A DNA stretch of 64,000 nt from Oscillospiraceae bacterium (GTDB lineage Bacteria; Bacillota; Clostridia; Oscillospirales; Ruminococcaceae): positions 27,512 to 91,511 of the forward strand of contig WRCY01000003.1 of the NCBI GenBank assembly GCA_009783695.1, in the 5' to 3' direction. The position numbers and the translations under genes are program-made. This document shows, piece by piece, positions 35,350 to 44,627 of this stretch (position 1 is the first letter of the stretch; each line of letters opens with the position of its first letter). The notes beneath the pieces were generated by a model. It had not been told where the DNA came from. It did not search any database and saw nothing but the letters and a program-made list of their open reading frames with translations.

Positions 35350-36573
35350 ATGGCGATTTTTTACGATGAGGACGGCTTCGCTGAGGAGCTGGTTGACGAA
35401 CTTGACAACAATTCGGTGTACGACGTAAATATAAAAGTATTCGGGATTGGCGGCGGCGGCTGCAACGCCCTTGAGCACATGGCAAGGCACGGTGTTCCGG
35501 GAGTTGAGTACATAGCGGTCAATACCGATGTGCCTGCTTTGCGCTCTAAGGATAAAAATCTTATGAAACGACTGCAAATCGGCAAAAAAACCACCAAAGG
35601 GCGCGGCGCGGGCGGCGACCCCGGCATAGCCGCGGAATCGGCGCACGAAGACCGCGAAGAAATCGAAAAAGCCTTAAAGGGCGCATCGATGGCGTTCATT
35701 TCTGCGGGCATGGGCGGCGGGACAGGTACGGGCGCAGCCCCCGTAATCGCGGACATTGCGCGTGAGCAGGGGATTCTTACCGTAGGTATCGTAACCAAGC
35801 CGTTTGACTTTGAGCGCGAGCATAAAATGAATCTTGCACTCAAGGGAATCGCTGAAATGCGCAAGGTTGTCGATGCTTTAGTAATTATTCCCAATCAAAA
35901 GCTACTGAAATTAAATGAGCGTGCACTCAACTTCCGTCAGGCGTTTTCGATGGTTGACGACGTGCTGTACAATGTTGTCCGCAGTATTTCGGAGCTGCTC
36001 AACAATACGGCGGTCATGAATATAGACTTTGCGGATTTAAAATCCACGCTTGAGGCGGCGGGCGACGCGCATATCGCTATCGGCGTCGGCACGGGCGACA
36101 ATAAGGTTGATGAAGCCGTACAGAAGATTGTCAATTCGCCGCTGCTCGAAACTTCGATTGCAAACGCGGGCAAGGTTCTTGTAAACGTTGTAATGTCAGA
36201 AGATACGCTGCTTTACGAAGTTGACGAGGTAATGAACAAGATTACGGGCGTGGCGCATCCCGACGTAAAGGTGATTTACGGTGCGGACTACAGCCCGGCT
36301 TTAAAAGACGAGATGGTGGTTACGATTATTGCGACCTGCTTCGGTACCGGCGACAACCCGGCGAACGCGGCGGAGGTACGGGCAGCAGCGGAAGCGGCTG
36401 TGGCTGCGAAGAGCGGGGGAATGAAATCCTTTACCATGGAAATCGACGGCGATGACGACGAGGTTCAGACCACGAGGCTGAAGTCGCTCGACCAGTTCAT
36501 AACGGCAAACCTTTCCGAGAGCTTCGAGGATGACCCGTTCCGTGACTTGGACGAAATATTTAAGAAGAGATAA
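35350..36573 (+). CDS. ftsZ: Cell division GTPase FtsZ
   Basis: FtsZ polymerises with GTP to form the division ring. The 407-residue protein has an N-terminal extension of about 25 acidic residues, then GIGGGGCNALEHM, VEYIAVNTDVPAL, the tubulin signature GMGGGTGTGAAPV (about 120-132), and the T7 region NIDFADLKSTLE. The linker is short. The C-terminal peptide reads DLDEIFKKR, aligning with the usual DIPxFLRKR but without the Pro. From ATG 35350 the SD comes from R1. Confidence 0.97.
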   Translation: MAIFYDEDGFAEELVDELDNNSVYDVNIKVFGIGGGGCNALEHMARHGVPGVEYIAVNTDVPALRSKDKNLMKRLQIGKKTTKGRGAGGDPGIAAESAHEDREEIEKALKGASMAFISAGMGGGTGTGAAPVIADIAREQGILTVGIVTKPFDFEREHKMNLALKGIAEMRKVVDALVIIPNQKLLKLNERALNFRQAFSMVDDVLYNVVRSISELLNNTAVMNIDFADLKSTLEAAGDAHIAIGVGTGDNKVDEAVQKIVNSPLLETSIANAGKVLVNVVMSEDTLLYEVDEVMNKITGVAHPDVKVIYGADYSPALKDEMVVTIIATCFGTGDNPANAAEVRAAAEAAVAAKSGGMKSFTMEIDGDDDEVQTTRLKSLDQFITANLSESFEDDPFRDLDEIFKKR

Positions 36574-36621
36574 GCATCATAAAACAAAATTTATTTTATT
36601 TCGACATAAATAAACAACATT

Positions 36622-36684
36622 CGCCTGTATTTGGTATTTATCCCATGAGGAATCTACTAAATGCAGGCGTGTTTATTTTTTTTC
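36622..36684 (+). terminator. Terminator after ftsZ
   Basis: CGCCTGTATTT (36622-36632) pairs with AAATGCAGGCG (36659-36669), an 11-bp stem with one G-T pair and a 26-base loop, followed by TTTATTTTTTTTC. Confidence 0.75.
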
Positions 36685-36715
36685 TGCCAAAGAGCGAAAA
36701 ATTTACCATTTTGGC

Positions 36716-36744
36716 TTGAAAAAAAAGTGAATATGTTATAAAAT
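36716..36744 (+). promoter_or_regulatory. Promoter for the membrane protein gene after ftsZ
   Basis: TTGAAA (36716-36721), 17-base spacer, TAAAAT (36739-36744) within TATAAAAT. SD CGGAGG lies about 10 bases before ATG 36783. Confidence 0.7.
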
Positions 36745-36782
36745 AGATTAAGGACAATTTAATCGGAGGATACATAAATAAA

Positions 36783-37745
36783 ATGAGCGCATTAAACAAA
36801 GTTGCATCTTTCTTTAAAAACAAGTGGACGAAAATAGGGTTTTCGGCGCTTTCGCTGGGTTACGGCTTCTTCATGCTGTGGCTGGCGTGGCTCACGTTTA
36901 CATTCCATCTCGTGCCGACCAACTCAGTTTCGCTTTTTTCGCTTTATTTATTGATTAACGTGCTGTTCGGCACGGTGATGCTTTACACCCGCAAGCAAAT
37001 AGCGACGCAAATCACCGCCTGCCTTCTGCACCCTTGCATATTAATAATGCTGGTATTTGCGTTCGGGGACTTGTACCTGCTTATTCCGGCGTTTGCGGTG
37101 GCGACGATTGTGTTTTTCGCCGCAGGCACGCCCGAGTCGCTCAAAACCATACTCGGGACGGTGTATTTAATTTTGTTCGTGCTGACGATACTCGGGTATC
37201 TGACTTTGCAGATTTTTGCAATCACGAGCAATATTTTCCCCGTAAACTTAGAGCTGCGCAGCGATGTTTACATACACTCAACAGACGGCTCGTACAGGCT
37301 GGTAATGTACATCGACAAGGAAAACAAGGAGAACCGTACGGTTACTTTCCATGCGGAGTTCACTGAAGGCGACACGCGCCTGCCGTTCTTGAACGGCGAA
37401 AAATACGCCGACAGCACGAGAATACATCAGCAGCGCCTGCCGCGCGACTTCGAGATTGATGTGGTAAACGAGTATATGTTTGTAATCAAGGAATTTGAAA
37501 TTGATGAAGATACGGGCAGAAGGATTCTGGTTGGAGAAAAGGAAGTCGAATGGCTGACGGCCGACAAGATTTCAATCAGCGATACGGTTTTCACGGCTCC
37601 CGACTTCATATCGCCTGTCCATGAGGGGCGCGAAGACGGCGACCGGTTTTCGGGCGAAACTATGCCTTTCAGTGCAAACCCCGGTGAAATAACACGATGG
37701 CAGCCGCCGACGGGGAACCCGATACCCGAAACGGCAGATGAATAG
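36783..37745 (+). CDS. Membrane protein of unknown function with extracytoplasmic C-terminal domain
   Basis: I do not recognise this 320-residue protein. It has about five hydrophobic helices in the first 150 residues (e.g. LGYGFFMLWLAWLTFTF, LYLLIPAFAVATIVFF, VYLILFVLTILGYLTLQIF) and then a hydrophilic C-terminal half of about 170 residues, rich in beta-forming and charged residues, likely outside the membrane. The last 40 residues are acidic and proline-rich (disordered). It has its own promoter and terminator upstream, so it is a separate unit from ftsZ. Confidence 0.7.
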   Translation: MSALNKVASFFKNKWTKIGFSALSLGYGFFMLWLAWLTFTFHLVPTNSVSLFSLYLLINVLFGTVMLYTRKQIATQITACLLHPCILIMLVFAFGDLYLLIPAFAVATIVFFAAGTPESLKTILGTVYLILFVLTILGYLTLQIFAITSNIFPVNLELRSDVYIHSTDGSYRLVMYIDKENKENRTVTFHAEFTEGDTRLPFLNGEKYADSTRIHQQRLPRDFEIDVVNEYMFVIKEFEIDEDTGRRILVGEKEVEWLTADKISISDTVFTAPDFISPVHEGREDGDRFSGETMPFSANPGEITRWQPPTGNPIPETADE

Positions 37746-37832
37746 ACATTCAGGCACATTCAAGCAATTTGCCGCTCTATAAAGAAACCCGCCGCTCCGC
37801 AAAGCGCGCTTATTGAAAAAGGACGTGAAAAT

Positions 37833-39947
37833 TTGAACAATCGAATTAATCTTACCGGAAAAAATTCAAACGATATATATTCGGTTACATATCCTAATAA
37901 CCTTTTATATTTCATGAAATATGACTTCAATCTTTTTATGGAAAGATGTGTTGACCTGTGTAAGCTTTATATGAAAACCGGCGAATACCGGCAGGAGGAA
38001 GCGGCCGAAATCCGTAATTCTATCGCGGGCTGCCACAAATATTTCGAGCAGAATCTACGCAGCGTCTTTGAAAAAATCGTCATCGACTGCTGGGTTGAAT
38101 ATATCTGCCGCCAGAATGAAATCGGTATAATCACGCTTTGGAACAATTATATCCCGTGCAAAAACGAGTTTGAAAAGGCGGTGTTCATGCGGCTTTCTGA
38201 ATACCGGCACGGGCACGCGATTAACCAGTGGGTAAACATTCTTAAAATTCAGGAATACGCGAACATAAAAGTTGATTTTATATTTTCGGGGAAGCTGAGG
38301 AGCTCTGCTGAAGCCGCCGCGCGCGCGAATTATTTTGATTTAATGTTCAATGTCGTTGCGAACGAGCTCGGCTACGACCTCAATTCCACAGCTGACAGCA
38401 AGGTTTTTACTATGGGGCGCACGCCGAACTCGCCCTTTATAATGAGCAGCGTAAGCCGCGAAATAGTACGGAACCTGCTGACCGATTTAAGATACAGCGA
38501 CGATAAGAACCGCAAGGTCATTAAAAATGAAATTGTTTCCGACCAGCTGGCGATGGACGCGTTTTCGTCCATGAAGCTGTTTCTGCCGCCCGGAGGCGAC
38601 AATATCGTCGAAACGATGATAAAGTCACTGTCAGAGTCGCCGATGAAAGTTTTTATGCCTACGAGCTTAAAGGCGGCGATAGACCTTGAAATTGACGCAA
38701 TAATCGAAAACGGCGGGTATTTGCAGCACTGCGCGCTTTGCAAGGATTATTACCTGCGCTCGGAGGATTATGACTTCGATTACTGCGACAGGCTCTCCAA
38801 GAACGGGCGCAGCTGCCGTGAGGTTATGGTGAAGAAAGGCGCTAAAGAGCGTACGGCGTTTTCCGAAAGCGTAGACGCCGCTTTGCTTCACGAGCGGTGC
38901 GACCGCCTTTATAAGGAAATGAGCTCGCGCATTAACGTGGAGTTCACCCAGCGTGATTTTTCCGATTGGTGCAGATATATGAATACAATGCGCGATAATA
39001 TTCTAAGCGGCATTGCGACCCTGAAAGATTTTGAGAGCTTCGCTGAGTATTCGCGGGCGATGTCGTTTTTACCGAACGCGGCGCAGGGCGAAAAGAAGCG
39101 GATTAGTGAAAAGGTAAAGGAAAGACAGGAGGCAAAGGATGAAAAGGGCAGGACTGTGAAGCCCTTTGTGCCACCGCGGGTTGACAGAAAAGACATGATT
39201 AAACCCGAAAGCATGCCGGAGTATTATGAAGATGAGGAGATGGAAGAGGAAGTGTCCGCGGTTCCTGTCAGGGAGCGGGTTTCATCAAAAGTTATCAGGG
39301 GTGTGAATCCCGATAGTTTTTCTGCCTCGGGCGGCGTGGTAATCCCGTACGGCACGCAGGCGCAGCCCCCGACCCCTTTGTATGCCGAACCTATCTTAAA
39401 AACCTCGGGTGAAGAGAGCATAAAGATTTATAACGTTAAGACTAAGGAAAAACCCGGCGAATACGTAAAGGTGTTTAAACCCAAGAAGCAGCCGATTATA
39501 AGCACACCGCTCAGCGACAAGCCGGTTATTCCGAAGCCCGTAAAATCCGAGCCGGCACAACCGCCTGTGTCCCCTCCGAAAAAAATTCCCGCGTTTTCAA
39601 TGCCGCCCGCACGCGAGGAGCGTGTCATTTCGGCGGGCGCACCTGCGCTCAGCGTGCCGAAGCTGCAGGACAGGGAACGAGAAGAAAGCCCCGTCGGTGA
39701 GGCGCCTGCGCGCGAGGAGCGGCGCACGCAAAGGGAGTTCTACGCATCGCAAAAAACGGAATACACGCAGGAATTGGGCTTTACGGATATATTAAAGGGG
39801 CTCGAGCGCAAGGACGGCTTCACAGACGAGAGTATACCGACAGATTCGGAGGGCGTGCCTGTTTCGCATAAAACGAAGCGGGTCATGGACGCGATTTTTA
39901 AGCAGTCGAAGCCGAGCTTGTTTATTAACATGAATAAAGATGAATAA
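37833..39947 (+). CDS. DUF6076-like protein with long disordered C-terminus
   Basis: A 704-residue protein. The N-terminal 430 residues are helical and contain a zinc-binding-like motif CALCKDYYL followed by YCDRLSKNGRSCREV (C-x2-C-x~16-C-x~9-C), resembling my recollection of DUF6076 proteins of Clostridia, function unknown. Residues from about 430 on are charged and Pro-rich (KKQPIISTPLSDKPVIPKPVKSE) with repeated APAREER-like segments, typical of disorder. The TTG start at 37833 is accepted because AAAGGACG lies 9 bases upstream. It ends at a bidirectional terminator. Confidence 0.65.
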   Translation: MNNRINLTGKNSNDIYSVTYPNNLLYFMKYDFNLFMERCVDLCKLYMKTGEYRQEEAAEIRNSIAGCHKYFEQNLRSVFEKIVIDCWVEYICRQNEIGIITLWNNYIPCKNEFEKAVFMRLSEYRHGHAINQWVNILKIQEYANIKVDFIFSGKLRSSAEAAARANYFDLMFNVVANELGYDLNSTADSKVFTMGRTPNSPFIMSSVSREIVRNLLTDLRYSDDKNRKVIKNEIVSDQLAMDAFSSMKLFLPPGGDNIVETMIKSLSESPMKVFMPTSLKAAIDLEIDAIIENGGYLQHCALCKDYYLRSEDYDFDYCDRLSKNGRSCREVMVKKGAKERTAFSESVDAALLHERCDRLYKEMSSRINVEFTQRDFSDWCRYMNTMRDNILSGIATLKDFESFAEYSRAMSFLPNAAQGEKKRISEKVKERQEAKDEKGRTVKPFVPPRVDRKDMIKPESMPEYYEDEEMEEEVSAVPVRERVSSKVIRGVNPDSFSASGGVVIPYGTQAQPPTPLYAEPILKTSGEESIKIYNVKTKEKPGEYVKVFKPKKQPIISTPLSDKPVIPKPVKSEPAQPPVSPPKKIPAFSMPPAREERVISAGAPALSVPKLQDREREESPVGEAPAREERRTQREFYASQKTEYTQELGFTDILKGLERKDGFTDESIPTDSEGVPVSHKTKRVMDAIFKQSKPSLFINMNKDE

Positions 39948-39954
39948 AAAAATC

Positions 39955-39981
39955 GGGGCGGTGAAAACCGCCCCTGCTTTA
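39955..39981. terminator. Bidirectional terminator between convergent genes
   Basis: GGGGCGGT-gaaa-ACCGCCCC (39955-39974), with an A-run on the left and TTTATTTTT on the right, so it can end both the DUF6076-like gene and the minus-strand zinc-ribbon gene. Confidence 0.9.
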
Positions 39982-39991
39982 TTTTTAAACC

Positions 39992-40927
39992 TTATCCCTC
40001 CCGTGCCAGCTGCTTGTTCACAAACTCAATATCCGCCCGCTCCCAGCGCGGGTTATCTGAATTAATTTCAGCGAGCGAAAGCAGGTATGTTTCATAACGG
40101 TTCATCATGGTTACCGCGTCCAGGCTGTTCTGAACATCGCCGCTCGCCAGCAGCTCCGCATGGCGGACAGAGTCGAAAGGCAGGTACAGCGTCGTGTCTG
40201 AGTGGTCGCTGTTATTTATTATTAAGCGGTAGTAGGAGGGGGCATAATCGCCCGCTCCGGCGGAAAGCACGCCGAAAACTATACACTCGGTGGTGACGGC
40301 GTCGCGCTTGACAAAGATTTCAACAGCCGTGAAGCCGAGGTCAGCGGGGACGGCTCTCGCATTAACCGCGCGGAGCGATTTTAGGCTGATGTCGTTTGTA
40401 TAGTTTGCGAACACGCCGCGTTCCTGAAAGTATTTAAGTCCGTAGCCGAGCCCGAAACCGAGCGCCAAAATAATGATAAACGCAATAATATTCTGCACGA
40501 AGCGCGGCAGACGGAAGCCGTGCACCTCGGTTACGCCTTTTTGAATGATGATGTCGTCATGGTCGTCATCATTATGGGGTTCTGCTTCCTCATCATCGGG
40601 GATTGCCGTGGTGAGCTCAACAACCTCGGTTTTGTTGTTATGGTTCTCGCCTAATATTTCATCAAAATTGATTTCGTTCATCGCCGACAAAGCGCCGTCA
40701 AGCTCGCTGCCCGAAAACTCAATCTCAACGCCGGAATCAAAGGCTTCGAGCTGGTTTGCGTTTAATTCATCGGAACTCACGACGATACTCGCGTCCTTTC
40801 CGAACATTTTCGATATTTCGGCACTGTTGTCAACAGCAGGCTTTTCGTTCGCATCAGCGCCGCAATTTGCACAAACAGTTACACCTGCAGGGAGCTCCCC
40901 GCCGCACTTAGGACATGATTTCCCCAT
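39992..40927 (-). CDS. Zinc-ribbon single-pass membrane protein
   Basis: A 311-residue protein starting with a zinc ribbon, CPKCGGELPAGVTVCANCGAD (C-x2-C...C-x2-C). An acidic low-complexity region (PDDEEAEPHNDDDHDD) follows, then one membrane helix (FVQNIIAFIIILALGFGLGYGL, about 142-163) and an extracytoplasmic domain of about 145 residues with no recognised fold. Zinc-ribbon/one-helix proteins of this sort are common in Clostridia and mostly uncharacterised. It is transcribed alone, towards the shared terminator; a MITE-like element lies just upstream. Confidence 0.72.
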   Translation of the reverse strand: MGKSCPKCGGELPAGVTVCANCGADANEKPAVDNSAEISKMFGKDASIVVSSDELNANQLEAFDSGVEIEFSGSELDGALSAMNEINFDEILGENHNNKTEVVELTTAIPDDEEAEPHNDDDHDDIIIQKGVTEVHGFRLPRFVQNIIAFIIILALGFGLGYGLKYFQERGVFANYTNDISLKSLRAVNARAVPADLGFTAVEIFVKRDAVTTECIVFGVLSAGAGDYAPSYYRLIINNSDHSDTTLYLPFDSVRHAELLASGDVQNSLDAVTMMNRYETYLLSLAEINSDNPRWERADIEFVNKQLAREG

Positions 40928-40948
40928 TTTTTACCCCCGATTGAGTTT

Positions 40949-41120
40949 ATAATCAATTAACTTGAAAATGCGTTAGCATTTTTAAGGTGCGGCGGCTGCC
41001 GCACAGCCGCACAGCGGCTTAATTTGATTGCATAGTTGATTACGCGCTTACAGCGCGAGCGACAAGCTTTGCTTGTCGGAAAAACCATAAAGCGGTTTTT
41101 CAAGTTAATCAACTATATCA
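40949..41120. repeat. Family M MITE-like element, long form
   Basis: Left end TATAATCAATTAACTTGAAAA; right end TTTTTCAAGTTAATCAACTATA, near-perfect terminal inverted repeats. Inside are palindromes: ATGCGTTAGCAT, GCGGCGGCTGCCGC, GCGCTTACAGCGC, ACAAGCTTTGCTTGT and AAACCATAAAGCGGTTT. It fills most of the 300-base gap before the lipoprotein gene, with that gene's promoter beyond it. Confidence 0.82.
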
Positions 41121-41158
41121 CCTATTATTTTATCATGTTTATCCGTTTTTGTCAATGA

Positions 41159-41187
41159 TTGACTAAAAATCAGTTTTGTGTTATACT
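41159..41187 (+). promoter_or_regulatory. Promoter for the solute-binding lipoprotein gene
   Basis: TTGACT (41159-41164), 17-base spacer, TATACT (41182-41187), just right of the family M element. Confidence 0.72.
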
Positions 41188-41227
41188 GTAATTCAAATAG
41201 AGTAAATTAAATAAAGAAAGGCACGAA

Positions 41228-43525
41228 ATGAAAAAGAGTTTCATCGCTTTATTAATAACCGCGCTTTTGCTGCCGGCGATGTCCGCATGCAGCAGCGTGA
41301 GCCATATTGAGGAGCCGGAAATTGATGAATTTATTGATGATATAATTACTGAGGAGGTAATCCCCAGGACCGAAATAATAATAGGCGTGACGGGAATGAC
41401 GGGGAACTTTTCGCCTTTTTACGGCAATGCGGGCGATAATGAAGTTATGAGCGTGATAAACGTGCCGCTCGTGACGCTCGACAGGCGCGGCGAAGTCGTA
41501 AGGAATGCAGCAACAGGTGAATGGCGCAGCTATAACGGCGAGGAGTATTATTATGAGGGAGTTGCCGACACCTCAATCAGTATTACGGAAAACAACACAA
41601 CGGTTTTAACGTTTCGGCTTCGGGAGGACGTTTATTTCAGCGACGGCGCGAATATGACCGCCGCCGACATTATTTTTACGCTGCGTACGCTGCTGGACGC
41701 GGATTATAGCGGGCGTCATGCGGGAATCTCGCTGCTGCCGATTGAGGGGCTTGAAAATTATATAACAAACGCAAGCCGCGAAGTATATGAGAAGTATGCG
41801 GAAATTGCTGCAAGCGGACAATTTACCGACGAACAGTACGAGCTGTATCTTGTATGCGAGCAGCGGGCGTGGCTCATGCATATTTATGCAGTTGCGGAAT
41901 ACTGCGTGCAGAATTATGCAGATTTTGCCCATGTTATTGCCGACGGCGATATACACAGGGATGAATGGCTGCAGGCGGCGCTGGCCATGATGGTGTGGCG
42001 GGTGGCGGATTTTCCTTTAATAACACCCGCAACGGACGAGCGCGAGGCAGAGTTTGGGAACTTTACGTCTATATCGGGCAGGGAGTGGGATTTTGTGAAC
42101 ACTTTCCCTGCAGTCCGCGATATGTACGCCGAGTTTTACGAACTTTATAACGGTGATTTACAGGCTTATATAGAATCGGAAAAAATCGGGCAGCCGTGGC
42201 TTGATAATGTGCTCCGGCGCGCCGAGTTGCTTTTCATTAGCGAATCGGCCGCGCAGGATGAGGAGAACAGCGGTGTGAGCGGTATCAGCGGGGTTCGCAG
42301 GCTCGGTGATTATGAGGTTGAGGTAACGCTCGAGGGGCATATTCCGGCGGCTGTCTATTCGTTTGTTTTTCCTGTCGTACCGCAGCATTACAGCGGCACG
42401 CCGCTCGGTGCGGGCCCATATAAGCTTATCGGTTACGGCAATGGAGTAGCCGCACTTGAAGCGAATGAGTTTTATTATAAAGGAGCGCCCGAAACTCAGT
42501 ATATCTGCTTTAAGGAAACAAACCCCGGCGACCTGATTTACGGGGTTGCTTCGGGAACGCTGGATATAACCGCAGCTGCGGCGGAGCGCGGGGTGCCCGG
42601 CGAGATTAACGCGTACGGTGCGTCGGGGATTAAAACACAAGGGTTTGACTTTGGTGCATTTGGTTTTATCGGAATAAATGCAGAGCGCGTAAGTATCAGC
42701 GGTGAGCCGCTCAGCGAGGAGAGCGTTAATTTCCGCAAGGGAATCGCGACTGTTCTTGCGGCGTACCGCGATATATCCGTATGGGATTTCTACGAGGGCG
42801 CGGCAGGAGCAGCCCAATATCCCGCTGCGGGCGTTTCATGGGCGGCGCCGAGGGAGTGGGACAGCGGCTTTAGAACGGCGTATGACACCGATGTGAACGG
42901 TGATGAAATTTATGACGGCGAGATGAATGAAGCAAGGCGTTTTGAAGCCGCGGGGAAAGCCGCGCTCGGCTTCTTTGAGGCGGCGGGCTGCACAATTAAC
43001 GAGTCGGGGACTGCGATAAGCGAGTTTCCGGAGGGCGTTAGCGGCGACTATGAGGTTTATGTGGCCGGCTTCGGCTCGGGCAGGCATCCCAGTTTTCTTT
43101 TGCTGACGATGGCGGCGGAGGCATTACGCGCCGCAGGAATTAATATTATTATAATTGACGTTCCGTCACAGGCGCAGATGTACGAGGTTGTTTTCGGCGG
43201 TACCGCCGATATGTGGTGCGCAGCTTGGCAGGGCGAGATTCTGTCTAATGCGGGCAGGGTTTTTAAAAGTGCGGGTGAAGAGAATTTTTTCCGCCTTTCG
43301 GACGAGATGATTGACCAGCGGATTGATTTGGCGGGCACTACGCTGAACCTGGAGTTTTATAAAAACATATTTGACGCAGTGCTCGAGAGCGCGGTCTGCA
43401 TTCCGATTTATCAAAGGCAGAAGTATTATTTATTCGGAGCCTCGCTGCTTCAGGACACGGTTGAGGCTGACTTGACGGCGCATTACGGCTGGGCGGATAT
43501 ATTATGGAAAGTAAAAATAGCATAA
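41228..43525 (+). CDS. ABC transporter substrate-binding lipoprotein, family 5 (peptide-binding type)
   Basis: A 765-residue extracellular lipoprotein. It starts MKKSFIALLITALLLPAMSAC, a signal peptide with lipobox A-M-S-A-C (lipid-modified Cys21). The mature part follows the family 5 (OppA/DppA) plan: NFSPFYGNAGDNEVM, the LTFRLREDVYFSDGANMTAADIIFTLRTLLD signature region, and a C-terminal lobe ending YYLFGASLL. It is longer than usual (about 550), with an inserted helical region around residues 175-320. No permease or ATPase genes are adjacent, so it may serve a transporter coded elsewhere. SD GAAAGG precedes ATG 41228. Confidence 0.85.
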   Translation: MKKSFIALLITALLLPAMSACSSVSHIEEPEIDEFIDDIITEEVIPRTEIIIGVTGMTGNFSPFYGNAGDNEVMSVINVPLVTLDRRGEVVRNAATGEWRSYNGEEYYYEGVADTSISITENNTTVLTFRLREDVYFSDGANMTAADIIFTLRTLLDADYSGRHAGISLLPIEGLENYITNASREVYEKYAEIAASGQFTDEQYELYLVCEQRAWLMHIYAVAEYCVQNYADFAHVIADGDIHRDEWLQAALAMMVWRVADFPLITPATDEREAEFGNFTSISGREWDFVNTFPAVRDMYAEFYELYNGDLQAYIESEKIGQPWLDNVLRRAELLFISESAAQDEENSGVSGISGVRRLGDYEVEVTLEGHIPAAVYSFVFPVVPQHYSGTPLGAGPYKLIGYGNGVAALEANEFYYKGAPETQYICFKETNPGDLIYGVASGTLDITAAAAERGVPGEINAYGASGIKTQGFDFGAFGFIGINAERVSISGEPLSEESVNFRKGIATVLAAYRDISVWDFYEGAAGAAQYPAAGVSWAAPREWDSGFRTAYDTDVNGDEIYDGEMNEARRFEAAGKAALGFFEAAGCTINESGTAISEFPEGVSGDYEVYVAGFGSGRHPSFLLLTMAAEALRAAGINIIIIDVPSQAQMYEVVFGGTADMWCAAWQGEILSNAGRVFKSAGEENFFRLSDEMIDQRIDLAGTTLNLEFYKNIFDAVLESAVCIPIYQRQKYYLFGASLLQDTVEADLTAHYGWADILWKVKIA

Positions 43526-43610
43526 AGATTGCAAATTAAATCGGCGTAAATCATGGAAACTTACGCAGTATGCACTACTTTATAATTATCTCTTGTAGCT
43601 CGGAGAAGCT

Positions 43611-43689
43611 TACTTTATAGTTATTTCTTGTGAATCGGGGAAAACGAAACAATAAAATATCTCTTATGAAGAAAGGACTTAATGAAAAC
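43611..43689 (+). repeat. R1 repeat, single copy
   Basis: TGAATCGGGGAAAACGAAAC and CTCTTATGAAGAAAGGACTTAATG. The right hairpin arm is degraded. The R1 ATG opens ATG AAA ACA TGA, whose stop overlaps the ATG at 43690, as at murG. A direct repeat TACTTTATAATTATCTCTTGT / TACTTTATAGTTATTTCTTGT lies at about 43569 and 43611. Confidence 0.75.
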
Positions 43690-44607
43690 ATGATTGATTA
43701 TTTTGCGGGGAAATATTTTGTTCAGGAGGGCTTGCTCAAAGCTGAGAAGCTGACAGAAATTATGACGCGGCAGAATGTGGTTCACGATAATTACAGCAAA
43801 ATCGGGCAGGACGCCAGCAGCTTTCTTGAAGAAAACCAGGTTATGCTGATAAAGCTTATGCAGCATACGATTGACGAAAAGCTCGGCGATTTGGCGTTCG
43901 AGTACGGCGGCGTGGACGAGGAGAAATTCAGGTTCACCGTTAAGAAACAAGAGATGCTGAACACCGCATTCTTCGACCAGCTTATTGTCGAGGGCATTAT
44001 CACGCCCGATTTGCTCGCGCCGCTGCTTGAAAAAATGCGTAATTACTATGGGCTCAACAGCCCTAATATCTCGCATAACCTTAAGCATGATTTTGATGTT
44101 ATTCTAGGCGCACACGTCGACACAGGCGAGCGTTTCGCTAACGAATACCTTGGCATCGCGCTTAAATATATTCTGCGTTTCGTCGGAACTAATATCAAAC
44201 TCGGCAAGGCAAATCCGGTTAGAAGCTACTTCGCCAAGCGTGCGGCGATTCAGAAAGTCGTTACCGACCCGCGCCGCTACTTTATCGGAATTTGCGCCGA
44301 GAAAGCAGTTCTGCACAGCTTCAACGACGGGCTCGGCAACAGCTTCACAAACACAAATACCTGCAAGGATTCGCGGTACAGCGCGCTTTGCGCGTTTCTC
44401 GACTGCATCTCCAACGTCTTCCAGTGTATTATTATGACTGAGAAAAACGTGCTTCTTGTCGATGACTCCTCAGTGTTTAAATTTGCGACGATTGCCTCGG
44501 AGAACAAGATTTTCGTCATGCCCTTAACCGTATGGGATATGAATGTCGAGATTATTACGGGCTTCGGCGATAAGCCGAATTTCGCGGTGATGTCGCATAA
44601 TTTATAA
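43690..44607 (+). CDS. Unrecognised cytosolic protein
   Basis: A 305-residue soluble protein that I do not recognise. The N-terminal half has two similar helical segments, KYFVQEGLLKAEKLTEIM and QLIVEGIITPDLLAPLLEKM, reminiscent of the GspE N-terminal (MshEN-like) repeat that binds c-di-GMP in some proteins; this is only a resemblance. The C-terminal half (about 150-305) has an alpha/beta look (ALCAFLDCISNVFQCIIM, NVLLVDDSSVFKFATIA) that might be CheX/CheC-like, but no diagnostic motif is certain. The SD lies in R1. Confidence 0.6.
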   Translation: MIDYFAGKYFVQEGLLKAEKLTEIMTRQNVVHDNYSKIGQDASSFLEENQVMLIKLMQHTIDEKLGDLAFEYGGVDEEKFRFTVKKQEMLNTAFFDQLIVEGIITPDLLAPLLEKMRNYYGLNSPNISHNLKHDFDVILGAHVDTGERFANEYLGIALKYILRFVGTNIKLGKANPVRSYFAKRAAIQKVVTDPRRYFIGICAEKAVLHSFNDGLGNSFTNTNTCKDSRYSALCAFLDCISNVFQCIIMTEKNVLLVDDSSVFKFATIASENKIFVMPLTVWDMNVEIITGFGDKPNFAVMSHNL

Positions 44608-44627
44608 TAAATAAGGAATAAGGAATA
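44606..44627. repeat. Family C fragment before oadG
   Basis: AATAAATAAGGAATAAGGAATA, with two AAGGA words, directly before ATG 44628; probably the oadG SD. Confidence 0.45.

Noticed and set aside
42158-42817. Minus-strand open frame opposite the solute-binding lipoprotein gene
   Set aside because: Antisense shadow of a high-GC third-position gene; no SD or motif.
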